Source: a virus
Length of the DNA: 21,848 bases
Reading direction: 5' to 3' (one strand)
Virus record (IMG/VR): IMGVR_UViG_3300050821_000707
Location: 1 to 21,848 of that record
Numbering within the stretch: the first letter of the stretch is position 1; the number at the start of each line of letters is the position of its first letter. Shown piece by piece: positions 14,116 through 19,570 of this stretch. A program made the translations under genes and the position numbers. The notes under the pieces were generated by a model. That model saw nothing but the letters and a program-made list of their open reading frames with translations, was not told the origin of the DNA and ran no database searches.

Positions 14116-14898
14116 TTAATTCGCCTTCTGCTGTATCGCAACACAAGTTACATAAATCGTAACTGCGTTAGAGCTAAGTGTCAAAGTCCACGGCACGTTA
14201 GGATTTGTAGCAGGAAGCTCAGGGTCCCAATCAAGATCAAGGTCAGGGGCTGCGGCTGCTACTACCGTCAAGGCTCCGGTTTCCATAGCAAATATATAGT
14301 TTACTGTACCGTCGCTTATAGTTATAGTAAATGCCGTAGAAACTGTAGGACCAGGGACAGGCGTTATGACCAAATCCGTTATATCAGAAAAAATTCCAGG
14401 GCCTTGCGCTGGCACAATAACAACAGGACTTGTGGAATTCGTAACAGTCGCTGACGTGGCTATAACATTGCTACGACGAACTTCCTTAACTAGAAGGTTA
14501 CCAAAAGAATCACACTGCTGCCCGACAGACTGCCCAGAAATTAAGTTAGGGGCGGACGAATTATAAATAATCGTTGCCGGAGGCGGAAGCGGGCTTATAG
14601 ACACCGCACTACCGCTATCATAAACAAGTTGAACATCAAAATTCTGAACTTCCCCGAGAGCCATCGGAGAAACTAATGTAATAGAAATATTTCCGTTAAC
14701 GTCAATCGTAGACGATGCTACAGGAACAGGCGGGGTCGTAATAGTAATAGCACTAGGAACAACACCCTGAACAAACGGAAACATAAGTGAAGAACCTACT
14801 CCGATTTGAAAAGTATTTCCTATCGGAAAGGTGAACACTGTAGAAGAGCCGTCGCCCCTTAAAGAAAGTGTAAACGGAACTATTTGCTGTAAGGCCAT
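14116..14898 (-). CDS. Beta-rich virion protein, 260 aa
   Basis: Not recognised by name. The N-terminal part (FTLSLRGDGSSTVFTFPIGN) and the Pro/Val/Thr-rich strands fit a structural beta protein. A short KEVRRSNVIATSATV joins it to a second domain ending in the Cys-containing strand TIYVTCVAIQQ. GAGGA at the end of the preceding gene is its ribosome site, with one base between stop and start, so the two are translationally coupled. It belongs to the row of four adjacent virion-like genes at 12.1-15.8 kb. Confidence 0.7.
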   Translation of the reverse strand: MALQQIVPFTLSLRGDGSSTVFTFPIGNTFQIGVGSSLMFPFVQGVVPSAITITTPPVPVASSTIDVNGNISITLVSPMALGEVQNFDVQLVYDSGSAVSISPLPPPATIIYNSSAPNLISGQSVGQQCDSFGNLLVKEVRRSNVIATSATVTNSTSPVVIVPAQGPGIFSDITDLVITPVPGPTVSTAFTITISDGTVNYIFAMETGALTVVAAAAPDLDLDWDPELPATNPNVPWTLTLSSNAVTIYVTCVAIQQKAN

Positions 14899-14899
14899 C

Positions 14900-15820
14900 T
14901 TATTCCTCAGTCCATGTTACTCTGACAGCCATCAACGGATTTGACGCTGCGACAGCCGCAATTTCAAGTCCGAACCAATCGTTAACACCTCTGAGCGTAA
15001 ATGATTGTACAGAATTCACACCGAAATCCCATTGAATAGCAACAGGACCAACTAGGGTAGCTGTGTTCGTTGTCCATTGCATATACTCAGAACTAAGTAC
15101 GCCCGCGTTGTATGGCGTTGCTGTCGTGGGTAACACACTATACTGATTAAGAACGGCAGTCGCCGCAGGATTTAAGATATCATCCGGTGTCGGAGTCACA
15201 ACATTAGGCGTACCTCCGCTAATAACAGAAAAACGGCGAAGCCTAATTACGTTAGGTGCTGCATTACCAGTAGTACAAGCCCAACTTATTTTAATGTGAC
15301 GAACCTTAACAATTCTAGTTGCGGAACCTTGAATTGTAAAAAATGGAACAACGGGGTCGGCAATCGGTATAAAAGCACTCTGACATGCGCGATAAGTTGG
15401 TTGACGACCAGTGGCATTAGTATACACACTACCAGCAGTATCACACGGCAGAGGAACAATTACGCCATTAGCAAAACTCGGCACTACCGCGTCGGTAGAA
15501 ACAACAGTGCCTATTTGTACAGGATTCCCAACCGCAGCAGAGCCAGCGGGAGCCAAGCCTGATACGAGAGGGTCGCCAGCTATGTATGTGTTGGAAACGG
15601 AATCAAAGATAAGAATTTCACCGTTATGACTCGGTGGAGTCGGGTTAACCGGAATACCCTGAATCTCGGTCGCATTTGAATCGGTTATCGGGGTGGGAGT
15701 AATATTTCCCGCAAAGTCCATCGATAGTACGCCCTCATCGCCGGGCACTACTACCTGGAAAATATCCAGCTTCTGCGGGTTGTTATACCTACCGATTACG
15801 GTTTCTTTGGTAATAGACAT
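14900..15820 (-). CDS. Beta-rich virion protein sharing a module with the ice-binding-domain protein, 306 aa
   Basis: First gene of the virion-surface block. The N-terminus carries KLDIFQVVVPGDEGVLSMDF then AGNITPTP, very like KLDLIQIVDNNGATVLLNVD then FAGAVHYP in the C-terminal part of the protein at 12119. The rest is Val/Thr/Pro-rich with strands such as RIVKVRHIKISWACTTGN and ends MAVRVTWTEE. No signal peptide. The ATG at 15820 has only a distant AAGGA (16 bases upstream), with a small GAAC/GTTC hairpin between that could shorten the distance. It begins ~30 bases after the terminator that closes the tRNA region, so a promoter may lie within or near that terminator. Confidence 0.7.
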   Translation of the reverse strand: MSITKETVIGRYNNPQKLDIFQVVVPGDEGVLSMDFAGNITPTPITDSNATEIQGIPVNPTPPSHNGEILIFDSVSNTYIAGDPLVSGLAPAGSAAVGNPVQIGTVVSTDAVVPSFANGVIVPLPCDTAGSVYTNATGRQPTYRACQSAFIPIADPVVPFFTIQGSATRIVKVRHIKISWACTTGNAAPNVIRLRRFSVISGGTPNVVTPTPDDILNPAATAVLNQYSVLPTTATPYNAGVLSSEYMQWTTNTATLVGPVAIQWDFGVNSVQSFTLRGVNDWFGLEIAAVAASNPLMAVRVTWTEE

Positions 15821-15841
15821 GGAGGGCTGAACGTGTTCCTT

Positions 15842-15873
15842 AAATAGAAAAGCCGCCTAAACAACTGGCGGCT
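15842..15873 (-). terminator. Rho-independent terminator closing the tRNA region
   Basis: AGCCGCC and GGCGGCT form a perfect 7-bp GC-rich stem with a nine-base loop. On the minus strand it is followed by TTTTCTATTT, a good terminator tail. On the plus strand the flank ATATTTTAATTTT could also serve, so it may work in both directions. It separates the tRNA array from the virion-surface genes. Confidence 0.85.
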
Positions 15874-15888
15874 ATATTTTAATTTTAA

Positions 15889-15950
15889 TGTCGCTGACGA
15901 GAAACGCATTCATGTTTCACGTTATGCTGGGCCTTGCGGCATCAGCGACA
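15889..15950 (-). ncRNA. Unassigned folded segment with 9-bp closing stem
   Basis: TGTCGCTGA and TCAGCGACA pair perfectly over nine bases and enclose 44 bases that fold into two hairpins: GCC-GCAA-GGC (GNRA loop) and GAAAC/GTTTC. There is no T-loop and no CCA. It is the last folded unit of the tRNA transcript before the terminator. It could be a stable small RNA or a 3' protective structure. Confidence 0.45.
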
Positions 15951-15954
15951 AAGA

Positions 15955-16028
15955 TGGTCGAGAAAAGAGTAATCGAAACTCTGTCTCTCCCTTCCGACGG
16001 GAGTAGATTACCACTATCAGATTTCTCG
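15955..16028 (-). tRNA. tRNA-Pro(CGG)
   Basis: Acceptor CGAGAAA/TTTCTCG (C1-G72 as usual for Pro), A73, encoded CCA. Anticodon arm CTCCC-GTCGGAA-GGGAG gives CGG. The T arm AGAGT-TTCGATT-ACTCT is canonical. The D stem (TGAT/ATCT) has one mismatch. Confidence 0.85.
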
Positions 16029-16032
16029 AAGA

Positions 16033-16122
16033 TGGTCGGGGCGAGAGGAATTGAACCTCCAAGGGAGTTTGTCCACCTGCTTCCAAAGCAGGACCGCTGC
16101 CAGATTACGGACCTACACCCCG
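16033..16122 (-). tRNA. tRNA-Pro(TGG), enlarged
   Basis: Acceptor CGGGGTG/CGCCCCG with C1-G72 and A73, encoded CCA, anticodon arm CCTGC-TTTGGAA-GCAGG (TGG), T loop TTCAATT. At 90 bases it is unusually long: five bases instead of two separate the acceptor from the D stem (CCGT/GCGG), and the variable region is about 15 bases and can form a small GGA/TCC stem. Confidence 0.8.
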
Positions 16123-16130
16123 ATTAAAAT

Positions 16131-16205
16131 TGGTTCGGTGACAAGGATTCGAACCTTGACCTGGTGGTTCAGAGCCACCCGTGTTGCCTATTACACTATC
16201 TCCGA
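16131..16205 (-). tRNA. tRNA-Gln(CTG)
   Basis: Acceptor TCGGAGA/TCACCGA with one A-A mismatch, D stem GTGT/ACAC, anticodon arm GGTGG-CTCTGAA-CCACC (CTG), T arm CAAGG-TTCGAAT-CCTTG, A73 and encoded CCA. U1-A72 is usual for Gln. Confidence 0.88.
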
Positions 16206-16214
16206 ATAGAAAAT

Positions 16215-16289
16215 TGGTTGGAGGCGAAGGATTCGAACCTTCACGAACGCTTTCAAAGAGCGTGATGCTACCGATTACATTAGCTTCCA
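16215..16289 (-). tRNA. tRNA-Gln(TTG)
   Basis: Acceptor TGGAAGC/GCCTCCA with one A-C mismatch, D stem ATGT/GCAT, anticodon arm ACGCT-CTTTGAA-AGCGT (TTG), T arm GAAGG-TTCGAAT-CCTTC, A73, encoded CCA. With the neighbouring CTG isoacceptor it covers both Gln codons. Confidence 0.9.
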
Positions 16290-16290
16290 A

Positions 16291-16323
16291 TGGTCCAGGG
16301 TTTTGAAGTCATCGTCACCCCGG
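16291..16323 (-). other. CCA-ended minihelix
   Basis: CCGGGG/CCCTGG form six pairs (one G-U) followed by A then CCA, like a tRNA acceptor end. The loop ends in TTCAAAA, which resembles a T loop. It lies right after the exported-protein gene at 16334 and before tRNA-Gln(TTG). Confidence 0.4.
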
Positions 16324-16333
16324 ATAAAAACTT

Positions 16334-16519
16334 TTACGTCCCAAGAAACAACTGAGCACAATAATATGTGTTGAACGGAAAAGGTACTAAAAGACACGGC
16401 ACAACGTTCGGATTGTAACCGCCGTCCGGTGGCGGTGGAGCAGCCCCGTTTGCCCATACTGGCTTCGTGCTTAACAAGAACATGACGGCTAGGACTACCG
16501 CGAACAATTTTCTTTTCAT
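16334..16519 (-). CDS. Small exported protein with signal peptide, 61 aa
   Basis: The start at 16519 is chosen because AAGGA lies four bases before the ATG; an ATG four codons upstream overlaps that site. Residues 1-22 form a clear signal peptide (MKRKLFAVVLAVMFLLSTKP then VWANG), with likely cleavage after the Ala. The mature part is only ~38 residues, with a PPPPDGG turn, two Cys that could form a disulfide and aromatic residues near the end. No family is recognised. Two TTGA-loop hairpins lie between it and tRNA-Cys upstream. Confidence 0.65.
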   Translation of the reverse strand: MKRKLFAVVLAVMFLLSTKPVWANGAAPPPPDGGYNPNVVPCLLVPFPFNTYYCAQLFLGT

Positions 16520-16584
16520 ATATCCTTTCAATCGTCTCTCAAGAGCACGTAAAGTCTTTTAACATGCCCTCAAGAGCATAAACT

Positions 16585-16661
16585 TGGACTACCGACTCAG
16601 ACTCTAACTGAGTAAGATTCCTTTTGCAGAGGAACGCCTCGGACGCTTCAGCATTCGGTAG
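16585..16661 (-). tRNA. tRNA-Cys(GCA)
   Basis: Acceptor CTACCGA/TCGGTAG (perfect), U73 as normal for Cys, encoded CCA, anticodon arm TTCCT-CTGCAAA-AGGAA (GCA). The T arm CTCAG-TTAGAGT-CTGAG has A at position 56, and the D loop reads GAAGCGTCCGA with GT where GG is expected, a matched change. Confidence 0.85.
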
Positions 16662-16662
16662 T

Positions 16663-16697
16663 TGGTACAAGGTCAAGTTTTGAAACCCGTGCCCTGC
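16663..16697 (-). other. CCA-ended acceptor/T-arm minihelix
   Basis: GCAGGG pairs with CCTTGT (two G-U pairs), then A and CCA follow. Inside is a T-arm-like hairpin CGGGT-TTCAAA-ACTTG. This is the top half of a tRNA without D and anticodon arms. Upstream a GTGCG/CGCAC stem (about 16703-16728) fills the remaining space. Not a full cloverleaf. Confidence 0.45.
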
Positions 16698-16735
16698 AAG
16701 GTGCGATCACGCTCCCGCGTTCACGCACATGAAAC

Positions 16736-16824
16736 TGGAGGAAGACCGGAGAATCGAACTCCGTCACCCGGTGAAAGGTGTCTCTGTTTTCAGGACAGTT
16801 AGACGCCATCGTCAGCCGTCTTCC
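16736..16824 (-). tRNA. tRNA-Ser(TGA) with C33
   Basis: Class II tRNA: acceptor GGAAGAC/GTCTTCC (perfect), variable arm CACC/GGTG, T arm CGGAG-TTCGATT-CTCCG, encoded CCA. The anticodon loop is CCTGAAA, so the anticodon is TGA but position 33 is C instead of T. The discriminator is T, not the usual G, and the D arm is irregular. Charging and function are uncertain. Confidence 0.75.
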
Positions 16825-16825
16825 T

Positions 16826-16861
16826 TGGCAGTGGCTCGTAGCTTTCGGCTCGTGGCCCCTG
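16826..16861 (-). other. CCA-ended hairpin between two Ser tRNAs
   Basis: CAGGGGC and GCCACTG form a stem with one mismatch, topped by AGC-CGAAA-GCT, and CCA follows directly at the 3' side. The stem also contains two copies of ACGAGCC. It fills the gap between the two Ser tRNAs exactly. Confidence 0.4.
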
Positions 16862-16869
16862 TGAAATTT

Positions 16870-16957
16870 TGGAGGAAGGTAAGTGATTCGAACACTTACA
16901 ACCTTTCGGTTGACTCAGGTTTAGCGAACCAGTACGTTACCGTTCCGTCAACCTTCC
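16870..16957 (-). tRNA. tRNA-Ser(GCT) with C33
   Basis: Class II tRNA: acceptor GGAAGGT/ACCTTCC (perfect), variable arm CAACC-GAAA-GGTTG, T arm AAGTG-TTCGAAT-CACTT, encoded CCA. Anticodon arm CTGGT-TCGCTAA-ACCTG gives GCT with C at position 33 and one T-T mismatch. The discriminator is T, as in the other Ser tRNA. Confidence 0.85.
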
Positions 16958-16961
16958 TCGA

Positions 16962-17354
16962 TTATCGGCACATACCCATGATTGGGTTCTGACCAGCAGG
17001 ACATGTTGCGCTAGCCTGCTTATAAGACTCAATGCCGTTAAATGTAGCCATACCTAGTGCTGGCACCGCCCATTCTTTAATGTGCTCGTGACGGCCCCAC
17101 AAGCTGATAGCAGTCATGCCTGCGGTACCCGCGATGTTGAGCCCTCGGATAGCAGCAGGTTCTGAGTACTCTCCAAAGCAAGTACCGGGCTCAAGCCTAG
17201 CTCGGCAATCATGCGTAGTCTTTGAAAGAGCGATAGAAGACCCAGCAGCCGCGCCAATCACGAGCCATACCTTCCAATCCTTGTACCAGGGTTTAGCCTG
17301 GACCGGAACGGATAACAAACAGAACAAAGCAACCAAGCTGATTAGTTTTTTCAT
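16962..17354 (-). CDS. Exported protein with signal peptide, 130 aa
   Basis: Residues 1-20 (MKKLISLVALFCLLSVPVQA) are a strong signal peptide with an AxA-type site. The mature part begins KPWYKDWKVWL, followed by a hydrophobic stretch VIGAAAGSSIALS that could be a second membrane segment. Two further Ala/Gly-rich segments (about 73-85 and 95-103) and four Cys follow. I do not recognise the family. It ends four bases before tRNA-Ser(GCT) and starts 45 bases after the RNase P RNA. The gap holds a CCATG/CATGG palindrome around TAATTA (17371-17388). Confidence 0.7.
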   Translation of the reverse strand: MKKLISLVALFCLLSVPVQAKPWYKDWKVWLVIGAAAGSSIALSKTTHDCRARLEPGTCFGEYSEPAAIRGLNIAGTAGMTAISLWGRHEHIKEWAVPALGMATFNGIESYKQASATCPAGQNPIMGMCR

Positions 17355-17398
17355 ACTCAGCCTTTCTTGACCATGTTAATTATCATGGCCATGTGAGT

Positions 17399-17731
17399 CT
17401 TTATGGTTAGCCTATAGCCAGGATTCTGTAAGCCTTGCGGCCCGACAATCATCCATCTAGTCCTGTAAGGACTCACGACATTACATCGTGTGCTCTCAAC
17501 CCGGCTATCACAGCGCTAGACAACGCTCCAGCCCTATTTGAGATTGCTACGAGAGTGGAGTGCCTTTGCTCGAATGGCTGATAGTTTGCTTATGAGGCGA
17601 ACTATTCAACACAAAGCCTTACCCGTCACCTTACGGTGCCCGCAACTTCCACGGCTCTCTGTCTAATGTAGTCCTGAACTTCCTCGAAGCGCACTTACGT
17701 TTACTCCGCGATTGTCCGGCTTACCATTAAG
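17399..17731 (-). ncRNA. rnpB: RNase P RNA (bacterial A-type), phage-encoded
   Basis: The catalytic RNA that cuts the 5' leader off precursor tRNAs. All conserved blocks are present in order on the minus strand: CR-I GAGGAAGTTCAGGAC (17671-17685), followed by ACAG about a dozen bases on; CR-III CCACTC...GTAGCAA...CAAATAGGG (17532-17558); CR-IV AGATGGATGATTGTC (17454-17468); and CR-V ACAGAATCCTGGCTAT (17414-17429). P1 pairs ATGGTAAGCC (17718-17727) with GGCTAACCAT (17403-17412), one mismatch, and can extend to 17731/17399. P4 pairs CAGGA (17672-17676) with TCCTG (17419-17423), where E. coli has CCGGG/CCCGG, so it covaries. At ~330 bases it is slightly shorter than the E. coli RNA. It sits amid the tRNA genes. 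The 5' end directly follows an endonuclease stop codon. Ends are estimated from P1. Confidence 0.93.
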
Positions 17732-17732
17732 C

Positions 17733-18047
17733 TTATTGCATCAAATCTTTACCGAGATACTTTGCAAAACGTTTACGCCACGTTTTCTTACAAAACTTTT
17801 CAAACAAGCCTAAAGTTCCGTTACATCCGCTACATAAAAGACCTCGAAACTTTCCTGTTCGATGGCAGTGGTCGGGCACAAGAGCGGTTTCTTTATTACA
17901 TATTCCGCAACGTCCTTTTTGTTTACTAGACGCCTTATCGTACATTTCCCGAGTAATCTTGTACTTTTTAAATATGTAAGCGAAGTACTTTTCCCAATCA
18001 CGCCAATTTGATAATTGAGTTGGTGGAAATCTATTTGGCTTCATCAC
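17733..18047 (-). CDS. Endonuclease VII-type HNH endonuclease next to RNase P RNA
   Basis: 104 residues with the endonuclease VII core: CGIC at 47-50, DHCHRTGKFRGLLCSGCN at 59-76, then GTLGLFEKF. The N-terminal 45 residues are basic and aromatic (WRDWEKYFAYIFKKYKITRE), and the C-terminus is strongly basic (CKKTWRKRFAKYLGK). This family includes resolvases and homing endonucleases of phages. Two adjacent ATGs occur at the start; the ribosome site is weak (AGAAAGAA). It begins 10 bases after the stop of the exported-protein gene and ends one base before the RNase P RNA helix P1, a placement typical of an inserted mobile gene. Confidence 0.88.
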   Translation of the reverse strand: MMKPNRFPPTQLSNWRDWEKYFAYIFKKYKITREMYDKASSKQKGRCGICNKETALVPDHCHRTGKFRGLLCSGCNGTLGLFEKFCKKTWRKRFAKYLGKDLMQ

Positions 18048-18057
18048 ATTCTTTCTG

Positions 18058-18600
18058 TTAAGATTTAGGCACGAGTCTTGTAGACCCCTCTGCCAAAAAT
18101 TTCACTAACTTCTCTAAAAGTTCTTGTTCGTCATCTGTCTTACGCATATCCGAACAAGTCTTTTCGCTGTCTTCTACGCCGATGAAGATGTCATCAATCG
18201 GTCCAACAAACCCGTAATACAAATGGGACAACTTACCATTCGCGTACATGAGTCCGATAATTCTGTTTCCGAGTCTTCCACCAGCTATCTCAAGCTTGGC
18301 GTCTTCGAATGTTCCCGTTCCCTTGAACTGAATCACGCCGTCGTCATTCTTCGGCTGTTCTTCGATGTCAAGAACCAACGGAGGCTCATCACTCTTAACC
18401 GTTGTCGGACTCGTTAAATAAGTTCCAAAGGTAAGATGCTTTCTATCGGAACTCAAAATAGAATGTATAACAGTAAAATCTCTACCACCGCAACTCGTAA
18501 TGTTATACTCTATGGCAGTCTTCTCTTCGGGCTTAACCTGCCCAAACACTGGCGCTGCGATTAATGCAGCCCCGAGAATTAAACTGCGGAGTATTCTCAT
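18058..18600 (-). CDS. Exported protein with signal peptide, 180 aa
   Basis: The start at 18600 is fixed by AGAAGG before the ATG; the longer frame upstream runs through two tRNA genes and is rejected. Residues 1-20 (MRILRSLILGAALIAAPVFG) are a signal peptide. The mature part is acidic and mixed beta (VIHSILSSDRKHLTFGTYLT, then GRLGNRIIGLMYANGKLSHL), with two widely spaced Cys. No family is recognised. It lies after tRNA-Arg(CCT) and before the endonuclease that abuts the RNase P RNA. It may act in the host periplasm. Confidence 0.75.
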   Translation of the reverse strand: MRILRSLILGAALIAAPVFGQVKPEEKTAIEYNITSCGGRDFTVIHSILSSDRKHLTFGTYLTSPTTVKSDEPPLVLDIEEQPKNDDGVIQFKGTGTFEDAKLEIAGGRLGNRIIGLMYANGKLSHLYYGFVGPIDDIFIGVEDSEKTCSDMRKTDDEQELLEKLVKFLAEGSTRLVPKS

Positions 18601-18618
18601 AACACCTTCTAACAAACT

Positions 18619-18693
18619 TGGAATCCCCGGCGAGAATCGAACTCGCGTCCTCAGCTTAGGAGTCTGTGGCTCTATCCATTGAGCTACAGGGAT
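18619..18693 (-). tRNA. tRNA-Arg(CCT)
   Basis: Acceptor ATCCCTG/CGGGGAT, D stem GCTC/GAGC, T arm GCGAG-TTCGATT-CTCGC, encoded CCA. Anticodon loop CTCCTAA gives CCT. The anticodon stem is weak, with A-A and A-G mismatches at its two ends. The discriminator is T rather than the usual A or G. Confidence 0.8.
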
Positions 18694-18700
18694 ATAAAAT

Positions 18701-18775
18701 TGGAGGCCCCAGAGGGAATCGAACCCTCGTTCGCAGTTTAGAAGACTGCCGTCCTGTCCATTGAACGACAGGGCC
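18701..18775 (-). tRNA. tRNA-Arg(TCT)
   Basis: Acceptor GGCCCTG/TGGGGCC, D stem GTTC/GGAC, perfect anticodon arm GCAGT-CTTCTAA-ACTGC (TCT), T arm GAGGG-TTCGATT-CCCTC, encoded CCA, T discriminator. Reads AGA, often a rare codon in hosts. Confidence 0.9.
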
Positions 18776-18783
18776 AAAACTTT

Positions 18784-18908
18784 TGGTGGAGGAAGTAACC
18801 CTTAACAACGCCACGGTAAACCGGGAATAGCAGTCAACGGACACAGAACGGGAGTCGAACCCGCTTCTCTGGCTTTCACACCAGCGCATTCCTGAATGCT
18901 ATTCCTCC
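18784..18908 (-). ncRNA. tRNA-like RNA with displaced 3' acceptor strand
   Basis: 125 bases. GGAGGAA at the 5' end pairs perfectly with TTCCTCC at the 3' end, followed by A and CCA, as in a tRNA. The first half has a D-arm-like GCAT/ATGC, an anticodon-like CTGG...CCAG with loop TGTGAAAG, and a normal T-arm GCGGG-TTCGACT-CCCGT. But about 54 bases separate the T arm from the acceptor 3' strand, where a tRNA has none. That insert contains TGCTATTCC, which can also pair with GGAATAGCA near the 5' end (nine bases). No amino acid can be assigned; His or Phe are weak guesses. Confidence 0.55.
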
Positions 18909-18915
18909 AAACTTT

Positions 18916-18989
18916 TGGCAGGAAGTGAGAGAATCGAACTCCCGTCGCTCGATTTGGAGGCGAGCAGACTACCATTGTCCTAACAACCT
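18916..18989 (-). tRNA. tRNA-Trp(CCA)
   Basis: Acceptor AGGTTGT/ACTTCCT with two T-T mismatches, G73 as usual for Trp, encoded CCA, D stem GGAC/GTCT, anticodon loop CTCCAAA (CCA) in stem CTCG/CGAG, T arm GGGAG-TTCGATT-CTCTC. Reads UGG, so it is not a suppressor. Confidence 0.82.
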
Positions 18990-18998
18990 GCGGAAACT

Positions 18999-19072
18999 TG
19001 GAGCGGGTACACGGATTCGAACCGAGACACTCAACTTGGAAGGATGAGGTGCTACCGTTACACTATACCTGC
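18999..19072 (-). tRNA. tRNA-Gly(TCC)
   Basis: Acceptor GCAGGTA/TACCCGC with one mismatch, U73 as normal for Gly, encoded CCA, D stem GTGT/GCAC, anticodon loop CTTCCAA (TCC) in a stem with one T-T mismatch, T loop TTCGAAT. Confidence 0.85.
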
Positions 19073-19080
19073 TCAAAACT

Positions 19081-19154
19081 TGGAGCGAAGTATCGGAGTC
19101 GAACCGACACCCCAACCTTGGCAAGGTTGAGTTCTACCGTTAAACTAACTACGC
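19081..19154 (-). tRNA. tRNA-Gly(GCC)
   Basis: Acceptor GCGTAGT/ACTTCGC with one T-T mismatch, U73, encoded CCA, D stem GTTT/GAAC, perfect anticodon arm CAACC-TTGCCAA-GGTTG (GCC), T arm GTCGG-TTCGACT-CCGAT. Confidence 0.9.
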
Positions 19155-19161
19155 TCGAAAC

Positions 19162-19234
19162 TGGTAGCAGAGGTGAGAGTCGAACCCACGGGGTCTGGTT
19201 TATGAGACCAGATTGAATACCCATTCTCCCTGCT
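19162..19234 (-). tRNA. tRNA-Met(CAT) or Ile(CAT, lysidine type)
   Basis: Acceptor AGCAGGG/CTCTGCT, A73, encoded CCA, anticodon arm CTGGT-CTCATAA-ACCAG (CAT), T arm GTGGG-TTCGACT-CTCAC. It lacks the three G-C pairs of initiator tRNA. The D arm is very small (GAAT/ATTC with a four-base loop). CAT does not separate elongator Met from Ile2. Confidence 0.8.
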
Positions 19235-19242
19235 ATTAAATT

Positions 19243-19327
19243 TGGTCCCCCATGAGTGACTCGAACACTCACGCCCGAAGGCACTGGTTTCTAAGACCAG
19301 CGCGTCTCCCAATTCCGCCAACAGGGG
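19243..19327 (-). tRNA. tRNA-Leu(TAG)
   Basis: Class II: acceptor CCCCTGT/ATGGGGG, A73, encoded CCA, anticodon arm CTGGT-CTTAGAA-ACCAG (TAG), variable arm TGCC-TTCG-GGCG, T arm GAGTG-TTCGAGT-CACTC. Confidence 0.88.
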
Positions 19328-19335
19328 ATTAAACT

Positions 19336-19545
19336 TTACTCTATGTAACGCATTCTAAATGTTGTATTCGGCGCAATCGACACCGTATACTTAAATCTAT
19401 AGCTCACCCAGCCGCCCGGTCCTACTTCATCGCGTTTACGAAGATAGTATTTTCGGTCTGTTTCAGGAATAAACTTCATTAGCGGAGCTAACTTCACTAC
19501 CGCTGGGGCGATTCCCAACATCGATAAAAATTTACGTCTATGCAT
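19336..19545 (-). CDS. Small protein with Tat-like N-terminus, 69 aa
   Basis: The N-terminus MHRRKFLSMLGIAPAVVKLA closely resembles a twin-arginine (RRxFL) export signal followed by a moderately hydrophobic stretch. Only ~45 residues follow, with a basic helix (DRKYYLRKRDEVG) and beta-rich end YRFKYTVSIAPNTTFRMRYI. I do not recognise it. The ribosome site is weak: AAGG is 16 bases ahead. It lies eight bases before tRNA-Leu. Coding status is likely but not certain; it could be a chance frame between tRNAs. Confidence 0.5.
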   Translation of the reverse strand: MHRRKFLSMLGIAPAVVKLAPLMKFIPETDRKYYLRKRDEVGPGGWVSYRFKYTVSIAPNTTFRMRYIE

Positions 19546-19570
19546 AAACTTTTACTACAAACCTTACGCT

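Noticed and set aside
15888-16127. Plus-strand 79-residue frame
   Set aside because: It runs antisense through two Pro tRNAs and the 9-bp closed RNA segment, and no ribosome site is seen.
17399-17731. Group I intron or long antisense RNA as explanation of the 17.4-17.7 kb gap
   Set aside because: The conserved blocks AGATGGATGATTGTC, ACAGAA and CAAATAGGG with the P1 and P4 pairings are specific for RNase P RNA; no P7/P3 intron pattern is seen.
18656-18889. Minus-strand frame of 77 residues
   Set aside because: It spans tRNA-Arg(TCT) and part of the tRNA-like RNA; residues such as RVRFPLGPPI come from T-arm and acceptor sequence.
18784-18908. tmRNA
   Set aside because: The T arm GCGGG-TTCGACT-CCCGT resembles that of tmRNA, but the 5' end lacks the GGGGNTG-type start, there is no tag frame with an A-rich resume site and 125 bases is too short.
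18916-18989. Stop-codon suppressor tRNA
   Set aside because: The anticodon is CCA, read from loop CTCCAAA, so it is ordinary Trp; no TCA, CTA or TTA anticodon was found in the array.
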